A stretch of 36,259 nucleotides of DNA from Suillus spraguei (lineage: Eukaryota; Basidiomycota; Agaricomycetes; Boletales; Suillaceae): NCBI GenBank assembly GCA_016800925.1, contig JABCPU010000595.1, forward strand, positions 1 to 36,259, in the 5' to 3' direction. Shown piece after piece: positions 1 through 10,392 of the stretch. The number at the start of each line of letters is the position of its first letter. Position 1 is the first letter of the stretch. The notes beneath the pieces are model-generated. The model ran no database searches. It had not been told where the DNA came from and was given only the letters and a program-made list of their open reading frames with translations. Position numbers and translations under genes: made by a program.

Positions 1-1441
1 GCGGGAGTTGCCAGAATCGAACACAGAGTAGAAGCGCTGGAGGAATGTGTAGCCATTAATAAAGTCAAACCCTTGCCCACTGGGCGTGCCAAGGTTGGTA
101 ACGATGAGATATATGCCGTTGCTGCTACCACTAATATGGGAATTGAGTGAACGAGGCCAGATTTGGCCGTTAGGACTGAGAGAGTAGGTTTCCTATGCAT
201 AGTAGCAACGGTGAACAAGAGGTATCAGGGCTCACAGAAATTGCTTACACTACCAATTTGAAAATTCAGGTTCTTGAGAGCACTGTATTGAGCAGAGGAG
301 ACGAGGAGAAGACCATTCGCCGCATCCACAGTAGCGCTGGTTGCAGACTTGTACTTGCTGTAGGCATCTATCGAATGCCGATTAGACCATTGTTACTCGC
401 TGCACTCTGAATACACACCAGACGCAATGGCAAGAAAGGTGGTACCAGTATCGACGATACCAGTAGCGTGGGACAAGATCGTCATGGAGCCATAGGTGAT
501 GCTCTCGTTAAGGCCCCAATAGGCCGATGCAGAGTTGGCGGTGGTGATAGGACTGAAATAAGTAATTACTGTCAGTCCAAATTAATCTCCGAGTTGCAGC
601 AACTTACGTATATGCAATTTCGCCGGTGTATTTGGTAGCGTCAGTTCCACCGAAGGTGAGCTCTTCTCCATCGGTCTGTGTCTGCGAACTACTGGGCTTG
701 AAAAAGACACTGACAATGTCCTGAGGAGTGGTTCCTTCCTTATACAAGTTGTCGGTGACAGTCGGGATCATCGTTGACGGTGATTTTGTTAGGGTACCCT
801 CAGTCAAGTCTACAGGCCCGATGCCAAGGATACCGTCAATACCGGTAGCGAAGCCCGACGCAGTAGCAGCGACACCAATTGACTGATTGATGACGGTGAC
901 CCACTACCGATAGTGACGGTGTCGAGGTACTCAGTTCCTATAGATAATCGTAGGTATTTTCCAACTTGTAATATTATTGTATGTCATACCAGAAAAGGAA
1001 CCAGAACCATAGCCGACCGCCACAGGCTGACCAGTGTTGACGCTGGTGCGTGTTACCACATACTTAGTGGAAGCGCCAACCCATGTGTTCGAGCTACCGG
1101 TGTCGACGAGCAAGTTGTCTTCAATAATACATTAGCAGCCGCATGTTTTCTCAGTGTTGAACTTACAGGTTGTGGGGGGGCTGCCAACGCCAACTTCTGC
1201 TGTGTAGTAATAAAAACTATTTGTCATAGGCATGTTGCCAGTATGACGGCCGAGCTTGCTAGAATCCCTAAGGGCCGCCGCGCGAGCTTTATCATGCTGC
1301 AAGATATTGACAGTACCATTAGGGACGTTTAGCCTCCTGGTAATAGGGAGGGTGATAGGGGAATTGCGAACTTCAACGGGGTGATCCCGCGATCGACAAA
1401 GCCAGGAGGATAATTGGTAACAAGGATGTAGCGGAGAACAT
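1..1441 (-). pseudogene. Polyporopepsin-like aspartic protease, copy 1, frameshifted and cut by the window edge
   Basis: Reads from an ATG at 1441 down to the window start and aligns along its whole length with the intact gene at 5426-6909. Only about the last 45 nt (C-terminus and stop) lie outside. The first catalytic motif (VDTGSSNTW) is at about 1075-1112 and the second (IVDTGTT) at about 445-465, and intron positions are the same. Two one-base changes break the frame. Near 1378-1381 there is GGGG where the intact copy has GGG, giving an early TGA just after the signal peptide. At 900-902 there is CCC where the intact copy has CCCC. Between them the first active-site region is out of frame. 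Family A1 proteases of this type are secreted acid endopeptidases. As written the copy cannot make the enzyme; sequencing error at the two homopolymers is the alternative. Confidence 0.85.
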
Positions 1442-1479
1442 GGCTCACTGGAAAATAACTATTGCATTCAGTGGCTCAG

Positions 1480-1486
1480 TATATAT
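1480..1486 (-). promoter_or_regulatory. TATA box of protease copy 1
   Basis: A TATATAT run lies 39 nt upstream of the copy 1 ATG, in the same place as in the intact copy. The short spacing implies a very short 5' leader. Confidence 0.5.
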
Positions 1487-2194
1487 GCACTGGGGAACGC
1501 GAATATTGGGCCCACTATGAAACGTGCCCCTCGAAGGGATGAAATATTTGCGGCCTGTCATGACTCATCATCACGAGTGCAAAGATTCGACTTCTGGATA
1601 AAATGTGACAGGAGGTTCGCTTTTGATCCAGGTGGCAGGAATTTACAATTCGCCTGTTTACCCATAGTTCATTAAATTGCTTATTCATTTCCATAGAGAT
1701 ACTTGCCCGTCATGAATGCACGGCAGAACGTTAGTACCACTGCCAAGGTTAGTGTAGTAATTGTTTGCTGGGGAGAGCGGTTGTCCAGGATTGTCCCTGT
1801 TGTCCCCGGCGAGTAATTGAACACCATTTGCCAACATTGCACAGAACCATGGAAGAGAATCATGCTATCAATAAAACGACGCTGGCAAATTTATGAATCA
1901 CGTCGAATCCATGGTCAATGGCAATGGTTCATTTATGCAAGCGGGAAAATTTACTGGAGGTTCGCAAGGCTATCAGAGGTCGGCCCCTCGACCACGAAGG
2001 AAATAAGTACACACTGCAAATGTTATCACGTAGCAGCGCACACCAGCCTCACGGAAATCGTGACGGAATCAGCACGCCTATATGTGACATCCATGATACC
2101 CACAGGTATCGTCTAAGAGTGATCATGCTGTCTCATGCTGCCATGGTCCTAAGTGTTGTACATACATTAAGTATGTGCGAGCTGCGAGCACCTC

Positions 2195-2206
2195 ATGAAA
2201 AAGCCT
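2195..2206. repeat. Target-site duplication, left side of LINE
   Basis: ATGAAAAAGCCT here recurs at 4242-4254 with one extra A, directly after the poly(A) tail. Unit 2 of the duplication has a single related site at about 7660-7672. Confidence 0.8.
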
Positions 2207-4241
2207 CATGATGGAAAAGCAAGGAGGTGCACTTGACTGGAGCGAGGAATACAACGCTGAGTTTGAGCTAGACAAAACCGCACTAATTTGTCTTTCCAGG
2301 ATACGAGTTCGAAGCACCGAAAACCCCAACAAGACAGTCCCTACGCCACGAGTACCCATCACATCCGCGATCACACAATCCAACCTTCGAAGTCGCACAA
2401 ATTTCTAGGAATCATCATCGACGAAAATCTAAACTTCAAGGAGCAGGCGGCCCACGCACTGGCCAAAGGAACGAAGTACGCGCTAGCATGTAGCCGGATG
2501 ATACGTCCGACGAAGGGAATACACGGGAAACTGATGAAAAAACTGTATGAGGGAGTAATCGTCCCGAAGATGTTGTACGCCGCAGATGTGTGGTGCGCAG
2601 GTCTAGTAGAAAAGGGGAGGGGGAAAAGGGGGAAAGGGCGAGGAGCAAGAGGCTTCGCCTCGCAGATGGCGCGAGTGCAGAGAATGGCAACCATATCAAT
2701 TACGGGAGGACTAAGATCAAGTCCCACAGACATGCTAGACGCGCACGCTAATGTACTACCTTTTCAGCAGACTCTTCGAAAAGCGTGCTACAGAGCCACG
2801 CTCAGAATGGCGACACTCCCACAGAAAACATCCACTAGCCAAGGGAATCAAGAACGCATACGATTACGGCAAAGAGAGAGATTTTAAGGGGGAAAAAACG
2901 CTATCCATCCCCACTGCATAAGTGATGTACGAATTCAGGATCAACCCATCGACGGTGGAAAAGATAGACCCAGTCAGACACTACCCCAATGGGAGCCGGA
3001 TGTAGACATCCACATAGCGGAGAAGGCCGAGACAGCAAAGATAGAAGACGGACTCGCCGATGAAAACCTAAGGGCGTACTCAGACGGGTCAATGTGGATG
3101 GGGGAGTTGGAGGAGCAGCAGTGGTCATGAGAGGCAACGAAGTGATAGGAAGCAAGAGGTTTCACTTGGGGAGCGACCGCGAGCATACGGTCTATGAAGC
3201 AGAGTTGGTGGGGATGATATTAGCAGTACAACTGCTGAAGGAGACGGGAGGAAGAAGGGGCACCATATCCCTAGGTGTCGACAATCAGGCAGCGATAAGA
3301 GCAACCGAAGCTTTCCGCTCACAGCCAGGACACTACCTCATGGACCAATTCCACGATGATCTTAGAAGACTCATCCCTGAGCACGACGAAAGAAAACTCA
3401 AAGTCAGATGGACGCCAGGCCATGTAGGATACCAGGGAATGAAGAGGCAGACACTCACGCGAAACGCGCCGCACGAGGCGAATCATCAGACACACGAGCC
3501 CAGCCAAAGTCGCTCCTAACCGAGGAAGGAGAACTCAGAATCCTACCAAGGAGCAAAGCGGCACTAAGACAACACTTCTACGCAAAGATCAAAAAAGAGG
3601 CCACCACCATCATGGAGAACTCACCGCGCTACACACTGCTCAAATCAGTCGACACGTCAGCACCATCAAAGAAGTTTGCAAAGAAGATAGAGAAGCTACC
3701 GAGACGTCACAGGCTCACTGATGTTTCAACTCCGCACGGGACATATAGCGCTCAACAAACACCTCAAACGATAGCGAAATCCCCAACGGCGCGTTGCCCA
3801 GCATGCGAAAACCATGACGAAACGGTACACCACTTCATCCTAGTCTGCCCAGCATACGTGAACCAGAGAGAACAAATGAGGAAAGAAGTCGGAGCAAGAC
3901 AATGCAAAATCGAGTACCTGCTGAACGAAAGCAAGGGAATGAGAGCAACGTTGACGTACATCGCGCGCACGAGAAGATTGGAACAAACCTTCGGAGATGT
4001 AACCCCCCCAGCGGAAAAGGAGAAGGAATAGAGGAAACGCGACAACAAGTCGCACAAATCATATCAAGAGCCTGAAGAAGGCCCTAACGTCCGCGCGCAA
4101 GCCAGGACCACTGTATAGCATAGACAACCAAAAAACGGACCAAAGCATATACGAATAGATTAGATGTACAGTAGGTAGTGTCCATCATAGGGCATAGCCC
4201 AACGGACAATAAACAAGGATCAAAAAAAAAAAAAAAAAAAT
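2207..4241 (+). mobile_element. 5'-truncated LINE (non-LTR retrotransposon) with RNase H
   Basis: About 2.0 kb insertion flanked by a 12-13 bp target-site duplication and ending in a 19-nt poly(A) run (4222-4240). It encodes the end of the reverse transcriptase, an RNase H domain and a C-terminal Cys/His motif, in that order, and lacks the endonuclease and most of the RT. Truncation at the 5' end is the usual outcome of target-primed reverse transcription. The matching empty site in the duplicated unit proves it inserted after the duplication. RT-plus-RNase H domain order fits Tad/I-like LINE lineages; the exact clade needs a phylogeny. Confidence 0.93.
2208..4031 (+). pseudogene. LINE ORF2 3' fragment: RT thumb, RNase H, Cys/His tail
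   Basis: The reading starts in the RT thumb region (GALDWS...FELDKTALI at about 2226-2290) and continues through KFLGIIIDE at about 2398-2424. It then enters an RNase H domain at about 3075-3470 with YSDGS, YEAEL, GVDNQAA and GHVGYQGNEEAD motifs, which carry the catalytic acidic residues. The end holds a CPACENHDETVHHF..C motif at about 3798-3850. Several frame changes occur (about 2380, 2830-2890, 3000, 3095, 3435 and 3775), so no complete protein can be made. This is a dead copy, and the missing 5' part would have carried the endonuclease and RT core. Confidence 0.88.
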
Positions 4242-4254
4242 ATGAAAAAAGCCT
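4242..4254. repeat. Target-site duplication, right side of LINE
   Basis: Matches 2195-2206 except for one extra A in the A-run, and resumes the sequence that is continuous in the intact duplicate. Confidence 0.8.
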
Positions 4255-4296
4255 TGTCCTTGAAACTAGAAGTCCACTGGTATTCATTTGATCCAG

Positions 4297-4456
4297 TAAA
4301 GCGGTGTATACGCGACTGTGTGCCTGCGTGTCGCGAGCAAGGCAAGAAGTGGTGAAGAGCACTACGCTACGACAAAGCCCTAAGGGCGCTGAGTGGCTGG
4401 ACTAAGCTACGGTGCTTGCTACTCCGCCCCTCGCCTAGGGGTCCCTACTCCACCAG
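4297..4456. mobile_element. 160 nt GC-rich insertion, possibly SINE-like
   Basis: Absent from the duplicate unit, where GATCCAG continues straight into the following sequence (about 7711). It is flanked by CCAG on both sides (4293-4296 and 4453-4456), a possible 4 bp target duplication. Its base composition is richer in G+C than its surroundings. Near the right end lies a perfect hairpin, CCCCT-CGCCT-AGGGG (about 4428-4442). It has no open reading frame and no poly(A), so its class is unknown. Confidence 0.55.
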
Positions 4457-4535
4457 CAATAGACAAGAACTTGAAGAAGTACCATTATTTGGCAACACTC
4501 ATGCCAGCACCAGTGGTTTAAGAGCCAGTTCAGTA

Positions 4536-4811
4536 CCACATCAGGAAATTCACACATTCCTTGACGTGCCCTTATGCGGACTTATTTACACTTAACTGCC
4601 TTGGTGAAATTGAATCTACTTGTCCAAAATTTCAATGTGAATGAATTCAGAAAAAAAAGTTGAGATATATTAATATACATGTTTTTATTGTATTTCGCAC
4701 TCAAAAAATATAAGATATGCCAGGTGAATGATGTGAGAGAGAGCAAACAAGTTTTGAGATAAGTGAGTTAAGCTGATTAAGCATGTTAAGGAATGTGTGA
4801 ATTTCCTGATG
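4536..4811. mobile_element. MITE-like element with 24 bp perfect terminal inverted repeats
   Basis: CATCAGGAAATTCACACATT and the next four bases (4539-4562) recur as the exact reverse complement at 4788-4811. The element of about 276 bp is AT-rich, has no coding capacity, and is flanked by CAGTA on both sides (4531-4535 and 4812-4816), a plausible 5 bp target duplication. The left end has three extra bases before the inverted repeat. Small size, inverted repeats and target duplication together fit a non-autonomous DNA transposon. The superfamily is not assignable from these data. Confidence 0.75.
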
Positions 4812-4968
4812 CAGTATTTAGCCAACTTCACAACAAACACGCTTTGAGCAGAGACTCAATTTTACTTGCTTCTGACCATGACCCTACGTCGAGTCGATTT
4901 CTAGCAGCGAAAGTGAATTTTTGCTGCTGTTACTGTCATTATACTCTCCACACAAATCCAGATCTTCA

Positions 4969-5040
4969 AGAAGAACCATCTAAAGCTGAGAAGGCCCACT
5001 GGAATGATGCTGAAATTGAAGCCTTACTCGGCTATCTTCA
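4969..5040 (+). pseudogene. Possible Myb/SANT-like domain fragment
   Basis: A short stretch translates to EKAHWNDAEIEALLGYLQ. The pattern W-x(2)-[DE]-E-x(2)-ALL-x-YL resembles the first helix of Myb/SANT-like domains that often accompany DNA transposons in basidiomycetes. Nothing recognisable precedes or follows; upstream is the MITE and downstream a protease fragment. The rest of 4817-5076 shows no feature. This may be chance. Confidence 0.25.
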
Positions 5041-5076
5041 AGTCGTGACATACAGATACCCAACAAAAAAATTGCA

Positions 5077-5277
5077 TTAGTTGGTGGTGGCAGTCGTGTA
5101 TGCGATTGTTGCAAAACGGACTTGGGAGTTGCAATGTGGTATCAAACACGGAGTAGAAGCTCTCAGGGAAAGTGTAGCGGCTGATGAAGTCGAGACCTTC
5201 ACTACTGGACGTGCTCATGGAGTTGACAATAAGGTAGATGTAGTTGGTGCTACCACCAATATAGGTCTCAAGGGAAT
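5077..5277 (-). pseudogene. Aspartic protease last-exon fragment
   Basis: Only the 3' exon of a polyporopepsin-like gene is present: residues around SEGLDFISRYTF and FYSVFDTT are legible, followed by a frame break before the expected C-terminus ending in TTN-stop (TAA at 5077-5079). The flank just downstream of the stop (about 5050-5076) closely matches the sequence beside copy 3 (about 8885-8907), so this piece derives from a copy-3-like gene. Homology fades at about 5275-5300. Confidence 0.75.
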
Positions 5278-5425
5278 GATCGATCTAATCACACCCGAAC
5301 CCGAGCGATGACTCGGAATAAGACCTATGTACTAAGCCTATTTAAGAAGAGTCCGTACGGCCTTCAAATACCTATGCCGCTTTGCATCTGAAAAATGATC
5401 CTTTGTGTACTTTGGCAGTTCCATA

Positions 5426-6909
5426 TTAGTTTGTGGTAGCATCAGTGAATTCGGTTGTGGCAAAACCGACGCGGGACTTGGCAGTATCAAACACAGAGTA
5501 GAAGCGCTGGAGGAATGTGTAGCCGTCAATAAAGTCAAACCCTTGCCCACTGGGCGTGCCAATGTCGTTGATGATGAGATATATGGCATTGCTGCCACCA
5601 CCAATATGGGAGTTGAGCGAACGAGGCCAGATTTGGCCGTTAGGAGTGAGAGAGTAGGTTTTCTGTGCATAGTAGCGGTGAACAAGAGGTATCAGGGCTC
5701 ACAGAAATTGCTTACGCTACCAATATGGAAGTTCAGGTTCTTGAGGGCGTTGTACTGGGCAGAGGAGACGAGGAGAAGACCAGTTGCCGCATCGACACTA
5801 GCGCTGGTTGCAGACTGGTACTTGGTGTAGGCATCTATCCAATGCCGATTAGACCATTATTACTCACTGCACTCTAAATACACGCACCAGAGGCAATGTA
5901 AAGAAATGTGGTGCCAGTATCGACAATACCAGCAGTGGAGGACAAGATCGTCGTGGAACCGTAGGTGATGCTCTCGTTGATGCCCCAGTACTCCGATGCA
6001 GGGTTCATGGTGCTGGTGAGAGCACTGAAATAAGTGATTATTGTCAGTCCGGATTAATCTCCGAGCTGCAGCAACTTACGTATATGCAATTTCGCCGGTG
6101 TATTTGGTAGCGTCAGTTCCACCGAAGGTGAGCTCTCCGTCGCTCTCTGTCTGCGAACTACTGGGCTGGAAAAAGATACTGATAATGTCCTGAGGAATGC
6201 TGCCTTTCTTATACAAGTCGTCGGTGACAGTCGGGATCGTCGTAGTCGGTAAGTTCGTTAGGGTACCCTCTGTCAAGTCTACAGGCCCGATGCCAAGGAT
6301 ACCGTCGATACCGGTAGCAAAGCCCGACGCAGTAGCAGCGACACCAATTGACTGATTGGTGATGGTGACCCCACTACCGATAGTGACGGTGTCGAGGTAC
6401 TCAGTTCCTATATATAATCTTAGGTATTTTCAACTTGTGATATTGTTGTATGTCATACCAGAAAAGAAGCCAGAACCATAGCCGACCGCCACAGGTTGAC
6501 CAGTGTTGATGCTAGTGCGCGTTACCACGTACTTAGTGGAAGCGCCAACCCATGTGTTCGAGCTACCGGTGTCGACAATCAAGTTGTCTTCAATAATATA
6601 TTAGCAGCTGCATGTTTTCTCGGTATTGAACTTACAGGTTGTGGGGGGGCTGCCAACGCCAACTTCTGCGGTGTAGTATTCAAAACTATTTGTCACAGGA
6701 GTGTTATCAGTATAGCGGCCGTGCTTGCTAGAATCCCTCAGGGCCGCCACACGAGCTTTGTCATGCTGCAAGATATTGACAGTACCATTAGAGACGTTTA
6801 GCCTCCTGGTAATAAGGAGGGTGATAGGGGATTTGCGAACTTCAACGGGCGATCCCGTAATCGACAAAGCCAGGAGGAAAATTGGTAACAAGGATATAGT
6901 GGGGAACAT
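5426..6909 (-). CDS. Secreted aspartic protease, polyporopepsin-like (family A1), intact
   Basis: Six exons (6909-6636, 6587-6459, 6407-6080, 6024-5888, 5834-5716, 5662-5426) join to 1224 nt, or 407 residues, with 48-55 nt GT-AG introns. The start has a hydrophobic signal peptide (about residues 1-20), followed by a short propeptide to about residue 75. Catalytic Asp97 lies in VDTGSSNTW and Asp279 in IVDTGTT; the flap Tyr is in VGYGSG. The end reads RFYSVFDTAKSRVGFAT, typical of the family. Length and motif order match polyporopepsins, acid endopeptidases that digest external protein. It is the only undamaged member of a local cluster of four. No frameshift is needed, in contrast to the neighbouring copies. 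Confidence 0.95.
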
Positions 6910-7767
6910 GGCTCACTGAAAAATAATTGTCACATTCAGTGGCTCAGTATATATGCACTGGGGAACGCGAATGTTGGGCACCTCAGCCACGTACGAAACG
7001 TGCCCCCTCGAAGGGATGAAAATATTTGCGGCCTGAGTCATGACTCATCATCACGAGTGCAAGGATTCGACTTCTGGATAAAATGTGACAGGAGGTTCGC
7101 TTTTGATCCCAGGTGGCAGGAATTTACAATTCGCCTGTTTACCCATAGTTCATTGATTTTGCTTATTCATTTCCATAGAGATAATCCCCCATCAGAAATA
7201 CACGGCAGAACGTTAGTGCCACTGCCAAAGTGGTAATTGTTGCTGGGGAGAGCGGTTGTCCAGGATTGTCCCCGGATGTCCCGGGCGAGTGATTGAACTG
7301 ACACTATCTGCCAACTTGTGCACAGAACCATGGAAGAGAATCATGCTATCGCTAGAACGAAGCTGGCGATTTTATGAATCACGTCGAATCCATAGTCGAT
7401 GACAATGGTTCATTTATGCAAGCGGGAAGTTTTACTGGAGGTTCGCATGACTATGAGAGGTCAGCCCCTCGACCACGAAGGAAACAAGTACACACTGCAA
7501 ATGTTAACACGTAGCAGCCCATATCAGTCTGACGGAATCAGCAGACCTATATGTGACATCCATGATGCCCACAGGTATCGTTTAAGGGCCAAAAAGTCAC
7601 AAAGTCACTCATGCTGTCATAGTCCTAAATGTTGTTACATACATTATGTGCGAGCACCTCATCGAGAAGCCTTATCCTGGGAACTAGAAGTCCACAGGTA
7701 TTCGTTTGATCCAGGCGATAAACAAGAACTTGAAAAAGTACCGTTATTTGCACTCATGCCAGCGCCA
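5471..7767. repeat. Segmental duplication, unit 2 (uninterrupted)
   Basis: Collinear with 1-2206 plus 4242-4513. This unit lacks both the LINE and the 160 nt insert and so serves as the empty-site reference. It contains the intact protease gene and its 5' flank. Confidence 0.85.
6948..6954 (-). promoter_or_regulatory. TATA box of the intact protease
   Basis: TATATAT, 39 nt upstream of the ATG at 6909 and conserved in position with copy 1, implying a very short leader. Confidence 0.55.
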
Positions 7768-8907
7768 AATGATGTAGTAAATTGATAAAGCCCGCTGTGA
7801 CGGTCACGGTGCTCTACCTTCTTGTCTTTCAAGTTGACACATGCAGGGCGCCGTACCATATGCGTCGTCTTCTTGTACCATATGCAAACATCTTCTTGAT
7901 CACCTTCCGTCATACGTGTTCTGTGACTAGTACTAGTACTACTACTAGGTAGTATGTGCTAGACAACCCAAGATCAACTTGAACTGGAATCAGTGGAATG
8001 CTTTTTTGCATTTAAAAATCGAAGGTTCGCATTTACAACACCATCAAAAAAGAACAGAGTGATACTTGTAGCTAGTAAAAGTACTTCAAGTATCTTGGTA
8101 ATTGTCACAGTCTGCTGTATCATGCCGCCTCGTGCACTACATAATTCTATCGATGTATTCATTCATCTTGTAGCGATTGTCCTCTGCAACTCATTCCTCC
8201 GCCACGCCCTTACCCCGTCCGGTCACTCTTAATTAACCGAAGCCTGCTGGCTTGCTCGGCTTGCCCACGCGGACAAATCTGCCCTGGTAGAAGGGCTTGA
8301 TGGTAAGCTGGTATTTAATTTCGAGGTGACGTTTCTTGAAAACACATTTAGCCGCACTTCACAAGCCGGTGACAACGTGGTTGGGTCGTGTGATTTTTGT
8401 GTTCTCTGAGAACGCACTCCGAATGCAAGACCCATCGGCCGCACACGCGCGGCGTACCTATTTACTAGACCATCAACTTCTCTGTGAGCGTTCTCCTTCT
8501 CTCCCAATTGTCATTGGTCAATGTTACGTATGTGGGTGATCAAAACATCGACTGTCCGTACTAAGCTATTCATGGTTACGGTTCGCTGGCATCGGCATAG
8601 ACACGAGCACACATCTCATAGAAGACCTTGAACAATCGGTGTCCGAGAGCTTTATTGCTAAAAGACATTCATCCCTTATCGTTGCCCTTTCTGAATGTAG
8701 ATGCTTAGATATTTGTATCAGTCTACGCTAGGTGTGTGGTCTTGCGATTTGGGGCTGGGGTATCTCCATGGAACAGCGATAGCCAACATTCGAAAGTTCA
8801 ACTACAACCCCAGTAAATACTTCTAGAAAATAATTTTTTTCCATATGTTGTGAAATGTTACATTGTGATGAACAAATACCCAATACCCAATACCCACAAA
8901 AATTGCA
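6955..8907. other. Intergenic, no supported gene
   Basis: The first 800 bases are the duplicated upstream flank of the protease. Beyond 7767 I see no gene. There is a short CTAGTA/CTA-rich run at about 7926-7948 and three tandem AATACCC units at 8875-8895. A minus-strand piece ending at a TAA near 8229 reads YQLTIKPFYQGRFVRVGKPS and looks protein-like, but no family, start or upstream exon could be found. Confidence 0.5.
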
Positions 8908-10341
8908 TTAGTTGGTGGTGGCATCCGTGTACGCGGTTGTGGCAAAACCGACTTGCGAGTTGTGGTATCGAACACGGGTAGAAGCGCTCAAGGAAAGTGT
9001 AGCCGTTGATGAAGTCGAGACCTTCACCACTGGGAGTGCCATGGAGTTGACAACGAGGTAGATGTGTCCTTCACCACCAATTAGGTGTTAAGGAACGAGG
9101 CCAGATCTGGCGTTAGGTGTCAGAGCGTAGGTTTCTGTGAAAAATGGTCAACAGCGGCATTAAGACTTGAACAGAAAAGCGTACACTGCCAACTTGAAGT
9201 TCAGGTCCTCGAGGTCATCGTACTGGTCCGTGGTAATGGTCAGAAGACCAGTCGTCTCGTCCTCTTAGCACCAGTCACAGACATGTACTGCTGTAGGCGT
9301 CTATTGAACACTGGTAGATTAAGATCACCGCTGTGCTCGAAATACGTACTGGTGCAATGAGGATGAGGTGGTGCCAGTGTCAACGATACCGCGTCTCAGC
9401 CAAGATGGTCGTGGGCCGTAAGTGATGCTCTCTTGATACCCCAGTAGTAGGAAGCAGGGTAGGTGGTAGTGAGAGGACTGAAATAAGTAATTAATGTCAG
9501 TCCGGATTGATCTTCAGCTGCAGCAACTTACGTGTATGCAATGTCGCCGGTGTATTGGTATCGTCAGTTCCACCAAGGTGAGCTCTCCATTGGTGTCTGA
9601 TTCAGTAGTGGTGGGCTCGAAAGAGAACCAACAACTTCCTCAGAAATGGTGCCTTCGGTTACAGGTTGTCGTGACAGTTGGGATCGTCGTGTCCGGGTAA
9701 TCCGTCAGGGTACCCTCTGTCAAGTCAGGGCCGATCCCGATACCGTCAACACCGCTGAATCCCGTCGAAGTAGCAGCAACACCGATCGACTGCTGGGTGA
9801 TGACGAGGCCACTGCGAGAGTGACCGGTGTCTAAGTACTCGGTTCCTATAGATAATCGTAGGTACTTTAATTTATGATATCGTTGTATGCCATACCAGAG
9901 AAGGAGCCAGACCGTAGGTGACTATACAGCATCACCAGTGTCGACGCTGGTGCTGGTTACCACGTACGCAGTGCCGGCGCCAACCCATGTGTTTGAGCTA
10001 CCGGTGTCAACAATCAAGTTGTCTGTATAATACATTAGCAGCCGCATGTTTTCTCGTGTGAACTTACAAGTTGTAGCGGGACTACCAACGCCAACTGCTG
10101 CGATGTAGCTACAGCATCGTTTGTCACAGCAATGCTACCAGAACGACGGTTGATAGTTCTGAGCCGACATTCTTGAGGTGGCTGCACGAGATTGATCATG
10201 CTGCAAGATGTTGATGGTACCACCAGAAGTGTTCAGCTTCCTGGCGATGGGGAGGGTGATAGGGGATGCGAATTTCAACAGGCGATGCCGCGATGGACAA
10301 GGCCAAGAGGAGAGTCGTCAACAGGGATGCAGCGGGAACAT
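8908..10341 (-). pseudogene. Aspartic protease copy 3, full length but heavily frame-broken
   Basis: The whole gene is traceable from ATG (10341) to TAA (8908) with the same exon order as the intact copy. LIVDTGSSNTW lies at about 10015-9980, intron borders are still legible, and the C-terminal exon is present. The coding sequence carries numerous one- and two-base gaps, for example in the signal peptide, before the first active site and through the centre, so no frame runs more than a few dozen codons. Substitutions are modest compared with the number of gaps. It is more diverged from copies 1 and 2 than those are from each other, and its upstream flank is unrelated to theirs apart from a TATA box. 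Confidence 0.85.
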
Positions 10342-10385
10342 GATTGAATGAACTGGAAGCTGATGATCATACAATTTCAAGCGCA

Positions 10386-10392
10386 TTTTATA
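10386..10392 (-). promoter_or_regulatory. TATA box of protease copy 3
   Basis: TATAAAA on the minus strand, 45 nt upstream of the copy 3 ATG. Confidence 0.45.

Larger units (their letters stand above)
1..4513. repeat. Segmental duplication, unit 1 (interrupted)
   Basis: Positions 1-2206 and 4242-4513 are collinear with 5471-7767: the protease gene plus its upstream DNA. The homology is broken here by a LINE fragment (2207-4241) and a 160 nt insert (4297-4456), neither of which is in unit 2. Upstream stretches such as the one around 1540-1640 match 7010-7130 nearly base for base. Apart from the protease gene and the inserts I see no gene in it. Confidence 0.85.

Noticed and set aside
2371..2733. 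Minus-strand frames over the LINE
   Set aside because: Antisense of the reverse transcriptase thumb region, which is recognisable on the plus strand.
5405..5830. Plus-strand frame of 141 codons
   Set aside because: It is the antisense of the intact protease exons 5-6, whose spliced frame, motifs and family match are clear.
8229..8507. Minus-strand frame of 92 codons as a gene
   Set aside because: The protein-like stretch at its end lies in a different frame, no upstream exon joins to it, and no family was recognised.
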